55,653 nt of DNA. Origin: Paenibacillus elgii NBRC 100335. Lineage in GTDB: Bacteria > Bacillota > Bacilli > Paenibacillales > NBRC-103111. Shown piece by piece: positions 1 through 8,683 of the stretch. The DNA lies in NCBI RefSeq assembly GCF_004000865.1, contig NZ_BIMB01000048.1, positions 1-55,653 on the forward strand, written 5' to 3'. The position numbers were made by a program, and so were the translations under genes. A model generated the notes under the pieces. It did no database searches. It was given only the letters and a program-made list of their open reading frames with translations, and had not been told where the DNA came from. Within the stretch, counting starts at the first letter, position 1. Each line of letters opens with the position of its first letter.

Positions 1-23
1 GCGGGGAGCCGCTCCCGCCGCAG

Positions 24-62
24 CAAGCGTCACGAATATAGGCTCGCGGCGCTTGTTTTTCC
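24..62 (+). terminator. Rho-independent terminator of an upstream gene
   Basis: CAAGCG at 24-29 pairs with CGCTTG at 50-55, with an inner CGA/TCG pairing, and is followed by a run of T. It would end a rightward gene that lies left of the window; no coding sequence of that gene can be identified in the first 23 bases. Confidence 0.7.
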
Positions 63-193
63 CGGAGAAAGAGAGAAATTTGTGCCGATAAGATTTTAAT
101 TATGGTCTGTACTCGCCGGTTGTACCCTCCCTGTGCCATAATATATGATATGATGGGACTTCTCTTTTAACGGGGGAGGGGGAAAGAATAGCA

Positions 194-496
194 TTGGACG
201 AGGTTATGATCTTTACAAATTTTAGACCAATATATATTTTCTTTATCATTATTCAAGCCATTTCATTGATCATGGCTATATCCCAAAAAAAACAGTTTAA
301 ACCAATGAATGAAGTGGCAATATCAAGTATCTCATTGATTTGTTTAGCAGTATCTACCTATTTGACGTATCAAATAGGTATTCTTTCTGATGAACTTGCA
401 ATCGGTGGCGATCCTGTTTCCTTTATTATGTTTATTGCAGTAGTGATAATGTCGGTAGTTAATTTTCTTGTTATTTACCTTAATAAAAAAAATTAA
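194..496 (+). CDS. Small membrane protein, unknown function
   Basis: A 100-residue protein with three predicted membrane segments (about residues 12-30, 41-60 and 75-96) and a lysine-rich C-terminus (KKN). The start is TTG at 194, chosen because a purine-rich GGGGGAGGGGG stretch lies just upstream at about 171-181. A possible promoter is TTGTAC (120-125), 18 bases, TATGAT (144-149). It stands alone: a terminator precedes it and the next gene has its own promoter. I do not recognise the family. Base composition is more AT-rich than the operon that follows, as is common for orphan small membrane proteins. Confidence 0.65.
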   Translation: MDEVMIFTNFRPIYIFFIIIQAISLIMAISQKKQFKPMNEVAISSISLICLAVSTYLTYQIGILSDELAIGGDPVSFIMFIAVVIMSVVNFLVIYLNKKN

Positions 497-637
497 AAAT
501 TATGTATTGCACTCGTGAGACAAAAACATCATTATTTGCTGATATGACGGCTTATTATTGATTCTGACCAACCTCTTATTCGGGAAATGACTATTTTTTG
601 CTAATTAAAGGCATTTCAAATCGTTTTTAGTAGCAAA

Positions 638-682
638 AAATCCGAACAATCGCTTGCAGAATCGTAAATTCTTATGTATTAT
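638..682 (+). promoter_or_regulatory. SigA-type promoter with a PurBox-like sequence
   Basis: TTGCAG (654-659), 17 bases, TATTAT (677-682) makes a good vegetative promoter. Directly upstream, 638-650 (AAATCCGAACAAT) fits the Bacillus PurR box AWWWCCGAACWWT at every position. PurR boxes normally occur as inverted pairs about 16-17 bases apart and I do not see a second one, so binding is uncertain. Confidence 0.55.
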
Positions 683-730
683 TAAACTACGTCGCATCAC
701 AAAAAGACGGTTGCTCTTGAAGGTGAACGA

Positions 731-1078
731 ATGCCCCTGATCGACACGAATGAAAATAAAAAGAAGCTGTGCCACCTGTACAACGAAATCTCGAAGAGCT
801 TGTTCGGCTTCGGAACGACATTGCTGCGGGTTACGATCGACGACCGGATCATCACGTATTATGCCAAGCATCGTCGTTCGCCGCGCTCGGATGCGCTCGA
901 AGGTGAGGCGCCTACGCTGAAGCACGAGGTCGACTTTTACATGTCTTCGATCTATAAGAAGAAGCTTCGGGAGAAGCTGGAGCAGGAGTTCGGGCTGGAG
1001 ATCGAAGCGCTGCTGAGGGATTACGACCCGGCGACGCAGTGGGCGATTACGAACGTGATTCTGCACGAACCGAAATAA
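731..1078 (+). CDS. MpsC-family protein (DUF2294)
   Basis: A 115-residue soluble protein resembling the DUF2294 family, now named after MpsC of Staphylococcus aureus, which is encoded beside a sodium-coupled membrane-potential system (MpsAB). Typical features are the N-terminal EISKSLFG helix, the TIDDRIITYYAKH segment and the C-terminal DYDPATQWAITNVI segment. Length fits a single domain. In Bacillales such genes are often alone, with no MpsAB beside them, as here. The ATG at 731 follows GAAGGTGAACG. The upstream promoter carries a PurBox-like site; the purine operon that follows is separated by a strong terminator. Exact biochemical role is not known to me. Confidence 0.8.
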   Translation: MPLIDTNENKKKLCHLYNEISKSLFGFGTTLLRVTIDDRIITYYAKHRRSPRSDALEGEAPTLKHEVDFYMSSIYKKKLREKLEQEFGLEIEALLRDYDPATQWAITNVILHEPK

Positions 1079-1160
1079 CAGGCCGGAGCCGCGGCGTTGA
1101 TCTATCATCGAGCGGACCGCATGCATTGCCATAGATGCCGCCTTATCTTTGTTTACAAAG

Positions 1161-1209
1161 AAAAAGCGCTCTTACGTAGAAGATTTATTTCTATTTAAGG
1201 GCGTTTTTT
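1161..1209 (+). terminator. Long rho-independent terminator
   Basis: Positions 1161-1174 pair with 1196-1209 (14 pairs with two G-T wobbles) and an inner TAGAA/TTCTA helix closes the loop. T-runs exist on both strands, so it could work both ways. It separates the MpsC-like gene from the operon starting at 1323. I looked for a purine riboswitch here and found none of its conserved loop sequences. Confidence 0.8.
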
Positions 1210-1322
1210 CTTTTTTAATAAAATGCAAGAAGAACCGATGCCGATGAGAGTATACTGCTAAACGTTTCTACAAATCTTAAATCATGGATACAGGGATGTT
1301 TCCTACTGGAGGATGAAGAACG

Positions 1323-2405
1323 ATGATGAAAAAACGAATGATTCGCAGCTTGCTTTCCGTTTCGCTGATAGGATTGGCTTTGTCCGGATGTGGCCAAGCG
1401 GGAGGTAATAAGGAGCAGGGCGCAGCGCCGGGAACGGGCGGCGGAGAGCCGACCAAGCTGGTCATTTCCACCTGGGGCTTCTCCGAGGACTTCTTCAAGA
1501 AAGAAGTATACGCGCCTTTCGAGAAAGAGCATAACGTGAAGATCGTGCTGGAAATCGGCAACAACGCCGAGCGTCTGAATAAAGTGAAGCAGGGCAGCTC
1601 GAACGTCGATCTGATCTACCTCTCGGACTATTACGCGCAGCAGGGTATCGAAGCGGGGTTGTTCGAGAAAATCGACCGCAGCCGCATCCCGAACCTGAAA
1701 GACATTTATGACATCGCCAAAGCGCCGCTCGGCGAGGACTACGGTCCGGCCTACACGATCGGCCAATTCGGCATCGCCTATAATCCGAAAGCGACGGGCA
1801 AGGAAATCAAATCGTGGAACGATCTGTGGAGCCCCGAGCTGGCGAAGAAGCTGACGCTGCCGAACATTACGTCGACCAGCGGCCCGATGATTCTGGATGC
1901 GGCTTCGACCGCAGCAGGCAGCTCGACGTTCAACGAGGACCAAGCGTTCACGAAGCTGAAGGCGCTGAATAAAAGCGTTGTGAAATACTACGGCCAAACG
2001 TCAGAGTTCGTAAACATGTTCGCCCAAGGCGAAATCGCCGCCGGACCGATCATGGAAATGTACGTGAAGGACTTGAAGGCCGCCGTGCCGGATACGAAGT
2101 TCGTGACGCCGCAGGAAGGCGCGTACGCGGTCATGAACACGGTGAACGTCGTGAAGGGCAGCAAAAACAAGCAGCTGGCGGAAGACTTCATCAACTGGCA
2201 CCTGAGCAAAGAAGTGCAGGAGAAATCGGCCAAGTCCAAAATCGATTCGCCGGTAAACACGACGCTGCAGCTCAAGCCGGAGGAAGCGCAAGGCATTACG
2301 TACGGCGCGGACGTGGTGAACAAGCTGCGCAAGCTGGATATGAAGTTCGTCAACCAGAACCTCAAGGGCTGGATCGACCGCTGGAACCGCGAAGTAACAC
2401 AATAA
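1323..2405 (+). CDS. ABC transporter substrate-binding lipoprotein, PotD class
   Basis: A 360-residue periplasmic-type binding protein anchored outside the membrane. The lipobox LSGC places the lipidated cysteine at residue 23, followed by a Gly/Gln/Pro-rich linker. The mature part (STWGFSEDFFKKEVYAPFEKE, then a DLIYLSDYYAQQG segment and a GPAYTIGQFGIAYNP segment) matches the spermidine/putrescine-type solute-binding family. ATG at 1323 follows GGAGGATGAAG. It is the first gene of a six-gene operon with two permeases, an ATPase, a nucleoside hydrolase and adenine deaminase. Family members bind polyamines and other small organic ions; the neighbours suggest a purine-related ligand, but this is inference. 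A hairpin at 2453-2487 probably reduces transcription past this gene so that binding protein is made in excess. Confidence 0.9.
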   Translation: MMKKRMIRSLLSVSLIGLALSGCGQAGGNKEQGAAPGTGGGEPTKLVISTWGFSEDFFKKEVYAPFEKEHNVKIVLEIGNNAERLNKVKQGSSNVDLIYLSDYYAQQGIEAGLFEKIDRSRIPNLKDIYDIAKAPLGEDYGPAYTIGQFGIAYNPKATGKEIKSWNDLWSPELAKKLTLPNITSTSGPMILDAASTAAGSSTFNEDQAFTKLKALNKSVVKYYGQTSEFVNMFAQGEIAAGPIMEMYVKDLKAAVPDTKFVTPQEGAYAVMNTVNVVKGSKNKQLAEDFINWHLSKEVQEKSAKSKIDSPVNTTLQLKPEEAQGITYGADVVNKLRKLDMKFVNQNLKGWIDRWNREVTQ

Positions 2406-2452
2406 GCTACGCCATAAGCAACACAACAGCATGACCATAATCGAAACGCTGG

Positions 2453-2487
2453 ACAAGGGTATATGATCCGACATGTACCCTTGTTTT
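2453..2487 (+). terminator. Intra-operon hairpin, likely partial terminator
   Basis: ACAAGGGTA (2453-2461) pairs perfectly with TACCCTTGT (2476-2484), followed by TTT. It sits between the binding-protein gene and the hydrolase gene, a position where partial termination often sets binding protein in excess over permease. Confidence 0.65.
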
Positions 2488-2522
2488 CATATCGGGAGTA
2501 TGGAAAGGAGCTAACGGAGCCT

Positions 2523-3455
2523 ATGAAACAAAAAGTAATCCTCGATGTCGATACGGGTGTGGACGACGCGTTAGGCATTCTGCTCGCGGTCAAGAGCGGA
2601 CAGTTCGATGTCCTCGGCATCACGACGGTCAACGGCAACGTATCGCTGGATCAAGCGACGGCGAACACCTGCAAAATTCTGCAGCTGTTGGGAGCGGAAG
2701 CGAGCATCCCGGTCATCCGGGGGGCCGATCGGCCCTTGCTGCGTCCGCACTATTTCGAGCATCGGATACACGGGGCGGACGGCCTCGGCGGGGCGCTGCG
2801 GGACATGGAAGTCCGCCAAGGCGCGGCCGAGGGGTTCGGGCCGGACTACATCGTGGACCGCGTACGCGAAAACCCGGGTGAAGTGACGCTGATTATGACG
2901 GCTCCGCTGACCAATCTGGCGCTCGCGTTGATGAAATACCCCGGCCTTGTGAATGACGTGAAAGAGGTCGTTGTCATGGGCGGCGTCGTCGCGGGCTTTG
3001 GGAACGTGACTCCGACGGCGGAGTACAACATGTATGTCGACCCGGAAGCGGCCAAGCTTGTGCTGCGCGCCGGGTTCCCGTCCCTGACGCTTGTCGGGCT
3101 CGATGTGACCCGGCGCGCGCTGCTCAAGGACGAGCATATCGCCGCGCTCGGCGATACGCCGATCGGCCGCTATGTGAAGGAGAGCACGGCCGATTACATG
3201 CAGCGCTACTCTGAGCGCAACGGCGTCCGCGCCTGCGCGCTGCACGATCCGTTGGCCGTCGGGGTGGCCTTGACCCGTGAGGTGGTCACGACGAAGCCCT
3301 ATTACGTCGATGTGGAAACCCGCAGCGAGCTGTGCGACGGCCAGACGGTCTGCGATTTTCAGAACCGGCTCGGACAGAAGCCGAACGTTCAGGTCTGCAC
3401 CGATGTGGACGCGGACGCTTTTCTCCGGCTGTTCGTTCAGACGCTGAGCCGTTAG
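2523..3455 (+). CDS. Nucleoside hydrolase (inosine/uridine-preferring family)
   Basis: A 310-residue cytosolic enzyme that splits nucleosides into base and ribose. The N-terminal signature DVDTGVDDA (residues 8-16) supplies the aspartates that hold the catalytic calcium, and ALHDPLAV near residue 240 carries the conserved His-Asp pair. Other family segments are GADRPL and VVMGGVV. I chose ATG 2523, not the earlier in-frame start at 2463, because AAAGGAGC stands at about 2502-2509 and the family begins right at this methionine. Free adenine made here would be the substrate of the adenine deaminase encoded four genes downstream, so import, hydrolysis and deamination form one path. Base specificity cannot be read from sequence. 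Confidence 0.92.
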   Translation: MKQKVILDVDTGVDDALGILLAVKSGQFDVLGITTVNGNVSLDQATANTCKILQLLGAEASIPVIRGADRPLLRPHYFEHRIHGADGLGGALRDMEVRQGAAEGFGPDYIVDRVRENPGEVTLIMTAPLTNLALALMKYPGLVNDVKEVVVMGGVVAGFGNVTPTAEYNMYVDPEAAKLVLRAGFPSLTLVGLDVTRRALLKDEHIAALGDTPIGRYVKESTADYMQRYSERNGVRACALHDPLAVGVALTREVVTTKPYYVDVETRSELCDGQTVCDFQNRLGQKPNVQVCTDVDADAFLRLFVQTLSR

Positions 3456-3485
3456 CCCCCAATCCAGGAACAGGAGAACCGTTCG

Positions 3486-4307
3486 ATGAAGAAATCGTAT
3501 CTGTATTTGCTATTGCTGCCGGGACTGTTGTTCCTGACGGTATTTATGGCGGCTCCGATCCTCATTACGATCGGGTCCACCTTTTTCCAGAAAGGGACTG
3601 TGACGTTCGACGGGTACCTGCACTTCTTCAAGGACCCGTATTTTATCAAAATTTTGCTGACGACGCTGCAGGTCAGTGTGGTGACGACGGCGATCTGCAT
3701 TCTGCTCGGCTTTCCGGTTGCCTATTATATTTCCCGGCAGAGTCTGAAGAAAAAGAGCGTGCTCCTCGCGCTCGCGATCTTCCCACTGCTCACCAGCTCG
3801 GTTGTCCGTTCGTTTAGCTGGATGATCGTGCTCGGCAAGAAGGGGCTGCTCAACACGGCGCTGCTGGCGATGGGGATCGTTCAGGACCCGCTGGATATTT
3901 TGTATACGCCGACCGCGATGATGATCGGTCTGATCCATCTGTTTCTGCCGCTGATTATCATCACGCTTGTTGGCGTTATGGAGAACATCGATGCCGATCT
4001 GATCAAAGCGGCGGAGAGCCTCGGGGCGTCCCGGTTCACCGCGTTTCGTAAAGTTGTGATCCCGCTTAGCGTGCCGGGTCTCATTATCGGGAGCATTCTC
4101 GTCTTCGTCGGCAGCTTAACCGCGTACACGACTCCGGCGCTGCTCGGCGGGAAACAGCGCGTCATCTCGACGTTCCTGTACCAGAACGCGATCACGCTGA
4201 ACGACTGGTATTCGGCCTCCGTCATCGCGACGATCATGATGGCGATTACGTTCGTGGTTATCAGCCTGATGAATAAACTGGCCAACACTTTAAATCCGAA
4301 GGGGTAG
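3486..4307 (+). CDS. ABC transporter permease, PotB class
   Basis: A 273-residue inner membrane permease with six predicted helices. The cytoplasmic EAA loop (AAESLGASRFTAFRKVVIPL, about residues 175-195) that contacts the ATPase is intact. The N-terminal helix, the periplasmic FFQKGTVTFDGYLHFFKDPY segment and the length match the first permease of spermidine/putrescine-type importers. It begins 30 bases after the hydrolase stop, with AACAGGAGAACC before the ATG, and is followed five bases later by the second permease, so the two are probably made in equal amounts as a heterodimer. Confidence 0.9.
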   Translation: MKKSYLYLLLLPGLLFLTVFMAAPILITIGSTFFQKGTVTFDGYLHFFKDPYFIKILLTTLQVSVVTTAICILLGFPVAYYISRQSLKKKSVLLALAIFPLLTSSVVRSFSWMIVLGKKGLLNTALLAMGIVQDPLDILYTPTAMMIGLIHLFLPLIIITLVGVMENIDADLIKAAESLGASRFTAFRKVVIPLSVPGLIIGSILVFVGSLTAYTTPALLGGKQRVISTFLYQNAITLNDWYSASVIATIMMAITFVVISLMNKLANTLNPKG

Positions 4308-4312
4308 AAGGG

Positions 4313-5101
4313 ATGAAGGAGAACAACCGGGGCCTCGGCCTGTTTACGCTGCTTGTTTATATCTTTTTGCTCGGTCCGCTGGTCATTATCGCCTTCGCTT
4401 CGTTCGAGCCGGGAACCGTGCTGAAATTTCCGCCACAGGGCTTTTCGCTCAAGTGGTACCAGAAGATCTTTGAAGTGGAAATGTTCATGAGCACGTTCAA
4501 AACGTCGATCGTCGTCTCGATCCTCGGCAACCTGTTCGCGCTCTTGCTCGGCGTGCCTGCGGCCTATGCGCTCAGCCGCTTCGACTTCAAGGGAAAGGAC
4601 GCCCTGAACGGCTTCTTTATATCCCCCGTGCTCATCCCGGGCATCGTGCTCGGGTTTACGATGCTGAAATACCTGATCGTCACGTACCATCTGCCGCTCT
4701 ACACGGCGCTGCTCGTCGGTCATACGGTCATCATGCTTCCGTTCATTATTCGCGTCATCGCGTCCAGCTTGTCGAACTTCGATTTTGCCATCGAAGAGGC
4801 TGCGCTTAGTCTCGGCGCCGGACGGCTCGGAACGTTCTTCAAGGTCGTCCTCCCGAACATCAAGTCGGGGATTATCGCGGCGATTCTGATCGCTTTTCTG
4901 GAGTCGTTCAACAATGTGGACATTTCCGTCTTCATGACGGGCCCGGGCATCAGCACGCTGCCGATTCAGATGCTGACCTATGTGGAAAATTATTTCGATC
5001 CGACCATCGCCGCCATTTCTGTGCTGCTGATGCTGTTCACGGCGGTGTTCATGTTCCTGATCGAAAGGCTGATGGGCCTTTCTTACTTTACCAAACGATA
5101 A
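4313..5101 (+). CDS. ABC transporter permease, PotC class
   Basis: A 262-residue membrane protein with six predicted helices, partner of the preceding permease. Typical PotC features are the ASFEPGTVLKFPPQGFSLKW segment after helix one (residues about 26-45) and the EAA loop EEAALSLGAGRLGTFFKVVL (about residues 161-180). ATG 4313 has AGAAGGG immediately upstream. The gene is followed after 15 bases by the ATPase gene. As for the whole importer, the cargo is inferred only from the purine genes around it. Confidence 0.9.
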   Translation: MKENNRGLGLFTLLVYIFLLGPLVIIAFASFEPGTVLKFPPQGFSLKWYQKIFEVEMFMSTFKTSIVVSILGNLFALLLGVPAAYALSRFDFKGKDALNGFFISPVLIPGIVLGFTMLKYLIVTYHLPLYTALLVGHTVIMLPFIIRVIASSLSNFDFAIEEAALSLGAGRLGTFFKVVLPNIKSGIIAAILIAFLESFNNVDISVFMTGPGISTLPIQMLTYVENYFDPTIAAISVLLMLFTAVFMFLIERLMGLSYFTKR

Positions 5102-5116
5102 CGGAGGCTCGTACCC

Positions 5117-6178
5117 ATGGCATTGCTATCCTTGGAAAATGTGTCGGTCGCCTATGATCACCAATATATTCTGCAAAACTTCAACCTGACGGTCGAGAAG
5201 GGGCAGCTCATCTCCCTGCTCGGCCCAAGCGGCTGCGGCAAAACGACGACGCTGCGGCTCATCGCCGGCTTCCTCGAAGCCAAAGACGGCAAATTCATGC
5301 TAAACGGCAAAGATTACACGCGCGTGCCGGTCAACAAGCGGAACTTCGGGTTCGTGTTCCAGAGCTATGCGCTGTTCCCGCATCTGTCCGTCTACGATAA
5401 CGTCGCTTTCGGACTCCGTCTGCGGAAAGTGCCGGAAGCTGAGGTCAAGCAGCGCGTGCTGCGCATTCTGGAGGTCGTGAGCCTTGCGGGCTTCGAGCAG
5501 CGGTTCCCTAAGGCGCTGTCCGGCGGGCAGAAGCAGCGGGTGGCGATCGCCCGCGCGCTCGTCATCGAGCCGGACCTGCTGCTGTTCGACGAGCCGCTCA
5601 GCAACCTCGATGCGAACCTGCGCGTGAATATGCGCGTCGAAATCCGCCGCATCCAGCAGGAGCTCGGCATTACGACCGTTTACGTCTCGCACGACCAGGA
5701 GGAATGCTTCTCCATCTCCGACCGTGTCGCGATCATGAATAAGGGCATTATCGAGCAGTTGGACCGGCCTTCGACGATCTACAAATACCCGAAAACCGAA
5801 TTCGTCGCCCGGTTTATCGGCTTCAACAACTTCATCACGTTCGAGGAACGCCGCGAAGCGGGCGACGGGATCGAGCTGAAGGTGAAGGGCTACACGTTCC
5901 ATGCCGCCCGACAGCCCGGCGCAGAAGGAGCTACAAGCAAGAAGGGCGCGATTCGCCCGGACGATGTGCAACTCGGCACCGCAGAGGAGATCGGTCACGG
6001 ACCGAACCGGGTGCGGGGCGGTATCAAGGTAAGTACGTTTCTGGGAAGAAGCTACCAGTATGTCGTCGAGACGGACCTGGGGGATTTTACGGTCAACAAA
6101 GAAATGGAAGTCCCTTACAGCAGTGGGCAGCAGGTTCATTTGCTGTTCCCGGCGGACAAATTGGTCCTGGTAGACTAA
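5117..6178 (+). CDS. ABC transporter ATPase, PotA class
   Basis: A 353-residue ATPase that powers the importer. Walker A is GPSGCGKTT (residues 36-44), the Q-loop is in VFQSYALFPHL, the signature is LSGGQKQR and Walker B is LLLFDEPLSNLD, then the SHDQEE H-loop. The C-terminal third (after about residue 235) is a TOBE-type regulatory domain ending in HLLFPADKLVLVD, as in PotA/MalK-like importers. Length is normal. ATG 5117 follows ACGGAGGCTCG. Nothing is missing from the catalytic motifs, so the transporter should be functional. Confidence 0.93.
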   Translation: MALLSLENVSVAYDHQYILQNFNLTVEKGQLISLLGPSGCGKTTTLRLIAGFLEAKDGKFMLNGKDYTRVPVNKRNFGFVFQSYALFPHLSVYDNVAFGLRLRKVPEAEVKQRVLRILEVVSLAGFEQRFPKALSGGQKQRVAIARALVIEPDLLLFDEPLSNLDANLRVNMRVEIRRIQQELGITTVYVSHDQEECFSISDRVAIMNKGIIEQLDRPSTIYKYPKTEFVARFIGFNNFITFEERREAGDGIELKVKGYTFHAARQPGAEGATSKKGAIRPDDVQLGTAEEIGHGPNRVRGGIKVSTFLGRSYQYVVETDLGDFTVNKEMEVPYSSGQQVHLLFPADKLVLVD

Positions 6179-6202
6179 CGACGACTTGGAGGTACCGGCA
6201 TC

Positions 6203-7918
6203 ATGCGAGTGGATTTACTGATCGAGAAGGTACACGTATACAACAGCTATTTTAAAAGGTTCGTTGAAGGCAATGTTGCCGTCTTGAACGGATCGTTCCT
6301 CTATATCGGCGGGCGGGGGACGGAGACGTTCGAAGCCGGCGAGATCGTGGATGGCCAAGGCCGCTACATGATTCCCGGTCTGGTCGACATTCACCTGCAT
6401 ATCGAGAGCACGATGGTCACTCCGGAGACGTTCTCGTACGGGCTAATCCGCAGCGGCGTGACGACCATCGTCCCCGAGCCGCATGAGATGGCGAACGTCT
6501 TCGGCCTGAGCGGCGTGAAGCAGATGATCGAGGCGAGCCGCGACTGCGTGGCGGACATGTTCTATGCGATTCCGAGCTCGGTCCCGGCCACGTCGATGGA
6601 ATCGACCGGCGGCACGATCGAGATCGAGGATATGGACGAGCTGCTGCGGACGGAAGACATTATTTGTCTCGGCGAAATTATGAACTACGTCGACGTCATC
6701 GCGGACCCAGATTGCAAAACGAACCGGATTCTGGCGCATATCCGCAAGCATTATCCGAAGCTCGTCATTGAGGGGCATGTTCCGAAGCTGCTCGATCTGG
6801 ATCTGCACCGGGTCATCTATGCCGGGGTCGACTCGGACCATACGCATCAGACGATCGAGGGGATGGAAGCACGCATCGGCGCGGGCATGTTCATCGAGAT
6901 TCAAGAAAAATCGATGACCGACGATGTCATAAACTATTTGATCCAAAATGACGTCTCCGAGCACTTCTGCTTCGTCACCGACGACGTCATGGCCGATTCG
7001 TTCCAGCGGCGCGGCCATCTGGACCATATCGTCCGCAAAGCGATCCGCATGGGCATGTCGCCGGAGAAGGCGATCTACGCCGCGACATTTACCCCGGCAC
7101 GCCGGATGCGGATGCACGACCGGGGCGCCATCGCTCCCGGTAAAACAGGCGACTTCGTGCTGCTGTCGGATCTGCGGGAGCTGACGATCGATCAAGTGTA
7201 CAAACAGGGCCGCAAGGTGTACGACGTACGCGAATCATATGTTCCGAAGGAGCACGGCCACGCGTTCCCGGCGCATTACTACCAAAGCGTGCAGTTGTCG
7301 CTACTGACGGAAGCGGACTTTGTTGCGCGGCCGGAAGGTGCGGTGGACGGCCGCCATGCGTGCCGCGTGATGCAGGTTAAAGATGGCTCCACCTTCACGG
7401 AGGATGTGCGGGGCGAGGTCGAGATCCGGAACGGTGAGCTGTGCTGGCAGGAAAGCCCGTACGCACTTATCGCGACGTTCGAGCGGTACGGCAAGAACGG
7501 GAACCGGGCATACGGCTTGATCGGCGGCGATACGATTCAACGCGGCGCGGTGGCGACGACGTATTCGCACGACAACCACAACCTGCTTGTGGTCGGGCAC
7601 AACCCGGCCGATATGGCGCTTGCGGCTAACGAAGTGATCCGCAGCCAAGGCGGCTTCTGCGTCGTGGAAGCAGGCCAAGTGCTGGCGCACCTGCCGCTGC
7701 CTGTCGGCGGCATCCTGACCGAAGCGCCGCTGGACGAGACGGCGAAGGAAGTCGAGAAGCTGCGCAGAGCGATGGAGTCGCTCGGGTACAAGCACTACAA
7801 CCCGATCATGTCGATCAGCACGCACTCGCTTCCGGTCAGCCCGGCGCTCAAAATTACCGACCTGGGGCTGATCGACGTTAACGCGGGCAAGGTTGTACCG
7901 CTACTGGTTGAGGCGTAG
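6203..7918 (+). CDS. ade: Adenine deaminase
   Basis: A 571-residue metal-dependent amidohydrolase that converts adenine to hypoxanthine and ammonia. The metal-binding HLH (residues 64-66) sits in VDIHLHIESTM, followed by VPEPHEMANVFG, a GEIMNY segment, EGHVPK and DSDHTH, and later TDDVMADS with the metal Asp; the C-terminal half (SHDNHNLLVVG and PVGGI) is typical of bacterial AdeC. Length matches the B. subtilis enzyme. ATG 6203 follows TTGGAGGTACC. It ends the operon, before a hairpin. With the nucleoside hydrolase it gives the route nucleoside, adenine, hypoxanthine; released ammonia would be a nitrogen source. Confidence 0.95.
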   Translation: MRVDLLIEKVHVYNSYFKRFVEGNVAVLNGSFLYIGGRGTETFEAGEIVDGQGRYMIPGLVDIHLHIESTMVTPETFSYGLIRSGVTTIVPEPHEMANVFGLSGVKQMIEASRDCVADMFYAIPSSVPATSMESTGGTIEIEDMDELLRTEDIICLGEIMNYVDVIADPDCKTNRILAHIRKHYPKLVIEGHVPKLLDLDLHRVIYAGVDSDHTHQTIEGMEARIGAGMFIEIQEKSMTDDVINYLIQNDVSEHFCFVTDDVMADSFQRRGHLDHIVRKAIRMGMSPEKAIYAATFTPARRMRMHDRGAIAPGKTGDFVLLSDLRELTIDQVYKQGRKVYDVRESYVPKEHGHAFPAHYYQSVQLSLLTEADFVARPEGAVDGRHACRVMQVKDGSTFTEDVRGEVEIRNGELCWQESPYALIATFERYGKNGNRAYGLIGGDTIQRGAVATTYSHDNHNLLVVGHNPADMALAANEVIRSQGGFCVVEAGQVLAHLPLPVGGILTEAPLDETAKEVEKLRRAMESLGYKHYNPIMSISTHSLPVSPALKITDLGLIDVNAGKVVPLLVEA

Positions 7919-7937
7919 TTAACGGAACAGTCTAAAC

Positions 7938-7981
7938 AAACGGCTCTTACCGCCAAGATTGATGCGGGCAAGGGCCGTTTC
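7938..7981 (+). terminator. Terminator of the purine operon
   Basis: AAACGGC...CCGC pairs with GCGG...GCCGTTT across an ATTGAT-type loop; the T-run after it is short (TTTCG). Confidence 0.6.
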
Positions 7982-8047
7982 GCATTATATTAGAAAGATG
8001 GAATTCAATCCTTTTTCGGGGCGGAGCTTCAAGCCCGCCACAAACGC

Positions 8048-8275
8048 TCATCGCGTAATGAGAGTAAACAAAATGGGGATCATGGTGAAAACCGCTATCC
8101 CCACAGGGACCGGGATTACTCGTTTGGTGATACCCATTTTATCGAGTGGATATTCGATCACCATAACTAAACAAGCAAGCAAAACGGTTTTCCAAACAGC
8201 GGAAATCGTCAAACCCCACACGAAAGACATGACACCAAAAAAAATCCCGAGGCTCAAAGGATATTTAAGACGCAA
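8048..8275 (-). CDS. Small membrane protein, unknown function
   Basis: About 75 residues with two predicted membrane segments (GIFFGVMSFVWGL and the KTVLLACLVMVIEYPL to FTMIPILFTL part). I chose TTG at 8275 because AAGGAGG lies eight bases upstream; the reading frame is open up to a TTG at 8317, where no ribosome site is seen. The sequence just upstream in another frame also encodes a hydrophobic stretch (ILTLVLIGAPI) that ends at a stop overlapping this start, so this may be the second gene of a decayed or frameshifted pair. Family not recognised. Confidence 0.45.
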   Translation of the reverse strand: MRLKYPLSLGIFFGVMSFVWGLTISAVWKTVLLACLVMVIEYPLDKMGITKRVIPVPVGIAVFTMIPILFTLITR

Positions 8276-8317
8276 GGCCACCGCCTCCTTCATTTCCGAT
8301 TCTGATTGGGGCTCCAA

Positions 8318-8683
8318 TCAATACCAAAGTCAAGATCAAGCCGATCTTGCCGCCGGTATCCTCTTCTATTCCGACCTTTCTTTTTTAGGATGCGCCGTGG
8401 TTATCAATTAAACCACACGATTTTATTTTATGGGGTTTTGCAGCGATGGTAAGTTGGATGACTAAAACAATAAGTTATATGGATATTGTTTCCAAATAGG
8501 GTATTCCCATCTTTGATATAAAATGCTATAATATGTAATGTAACATAAATATTGTAATTAAAGCAAAATGAAAGGTAGCGTGGTGCTTATTATCTATTAA
8601 TTCGATGGAATGGTGCAATCTATTTCTTTGCAGGCAGATCCCGTTAGAATCGAAACTATTTTTCTAAAAAGGAGACCTTCATT
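8318..8683. other. Intergenic stretch without a convincing gene
   Basis: AT-rich. It holds a TATAAT at 8527-8532 that may be the -10 of the following gene (no good -35 is seen) and, on the minus strand at about 8320-8390, a hydrophobic reading frame without a proper start that may be a gene remnant. Confidence 0.4.

Noticed and set aside
1210..1322. Purine riboswitch before the purine operon
   Set aside because: None of the conserved loop or junction sequences of the purine aptamer is present; only a plain terminator lies upstream.
5300..6139. A 279-codon minus-strand frame inside the importer ATPase gene
   Set aside because: Shadow frame of the PotA-like gene; no start signal and Arg/Asp-rich composition.
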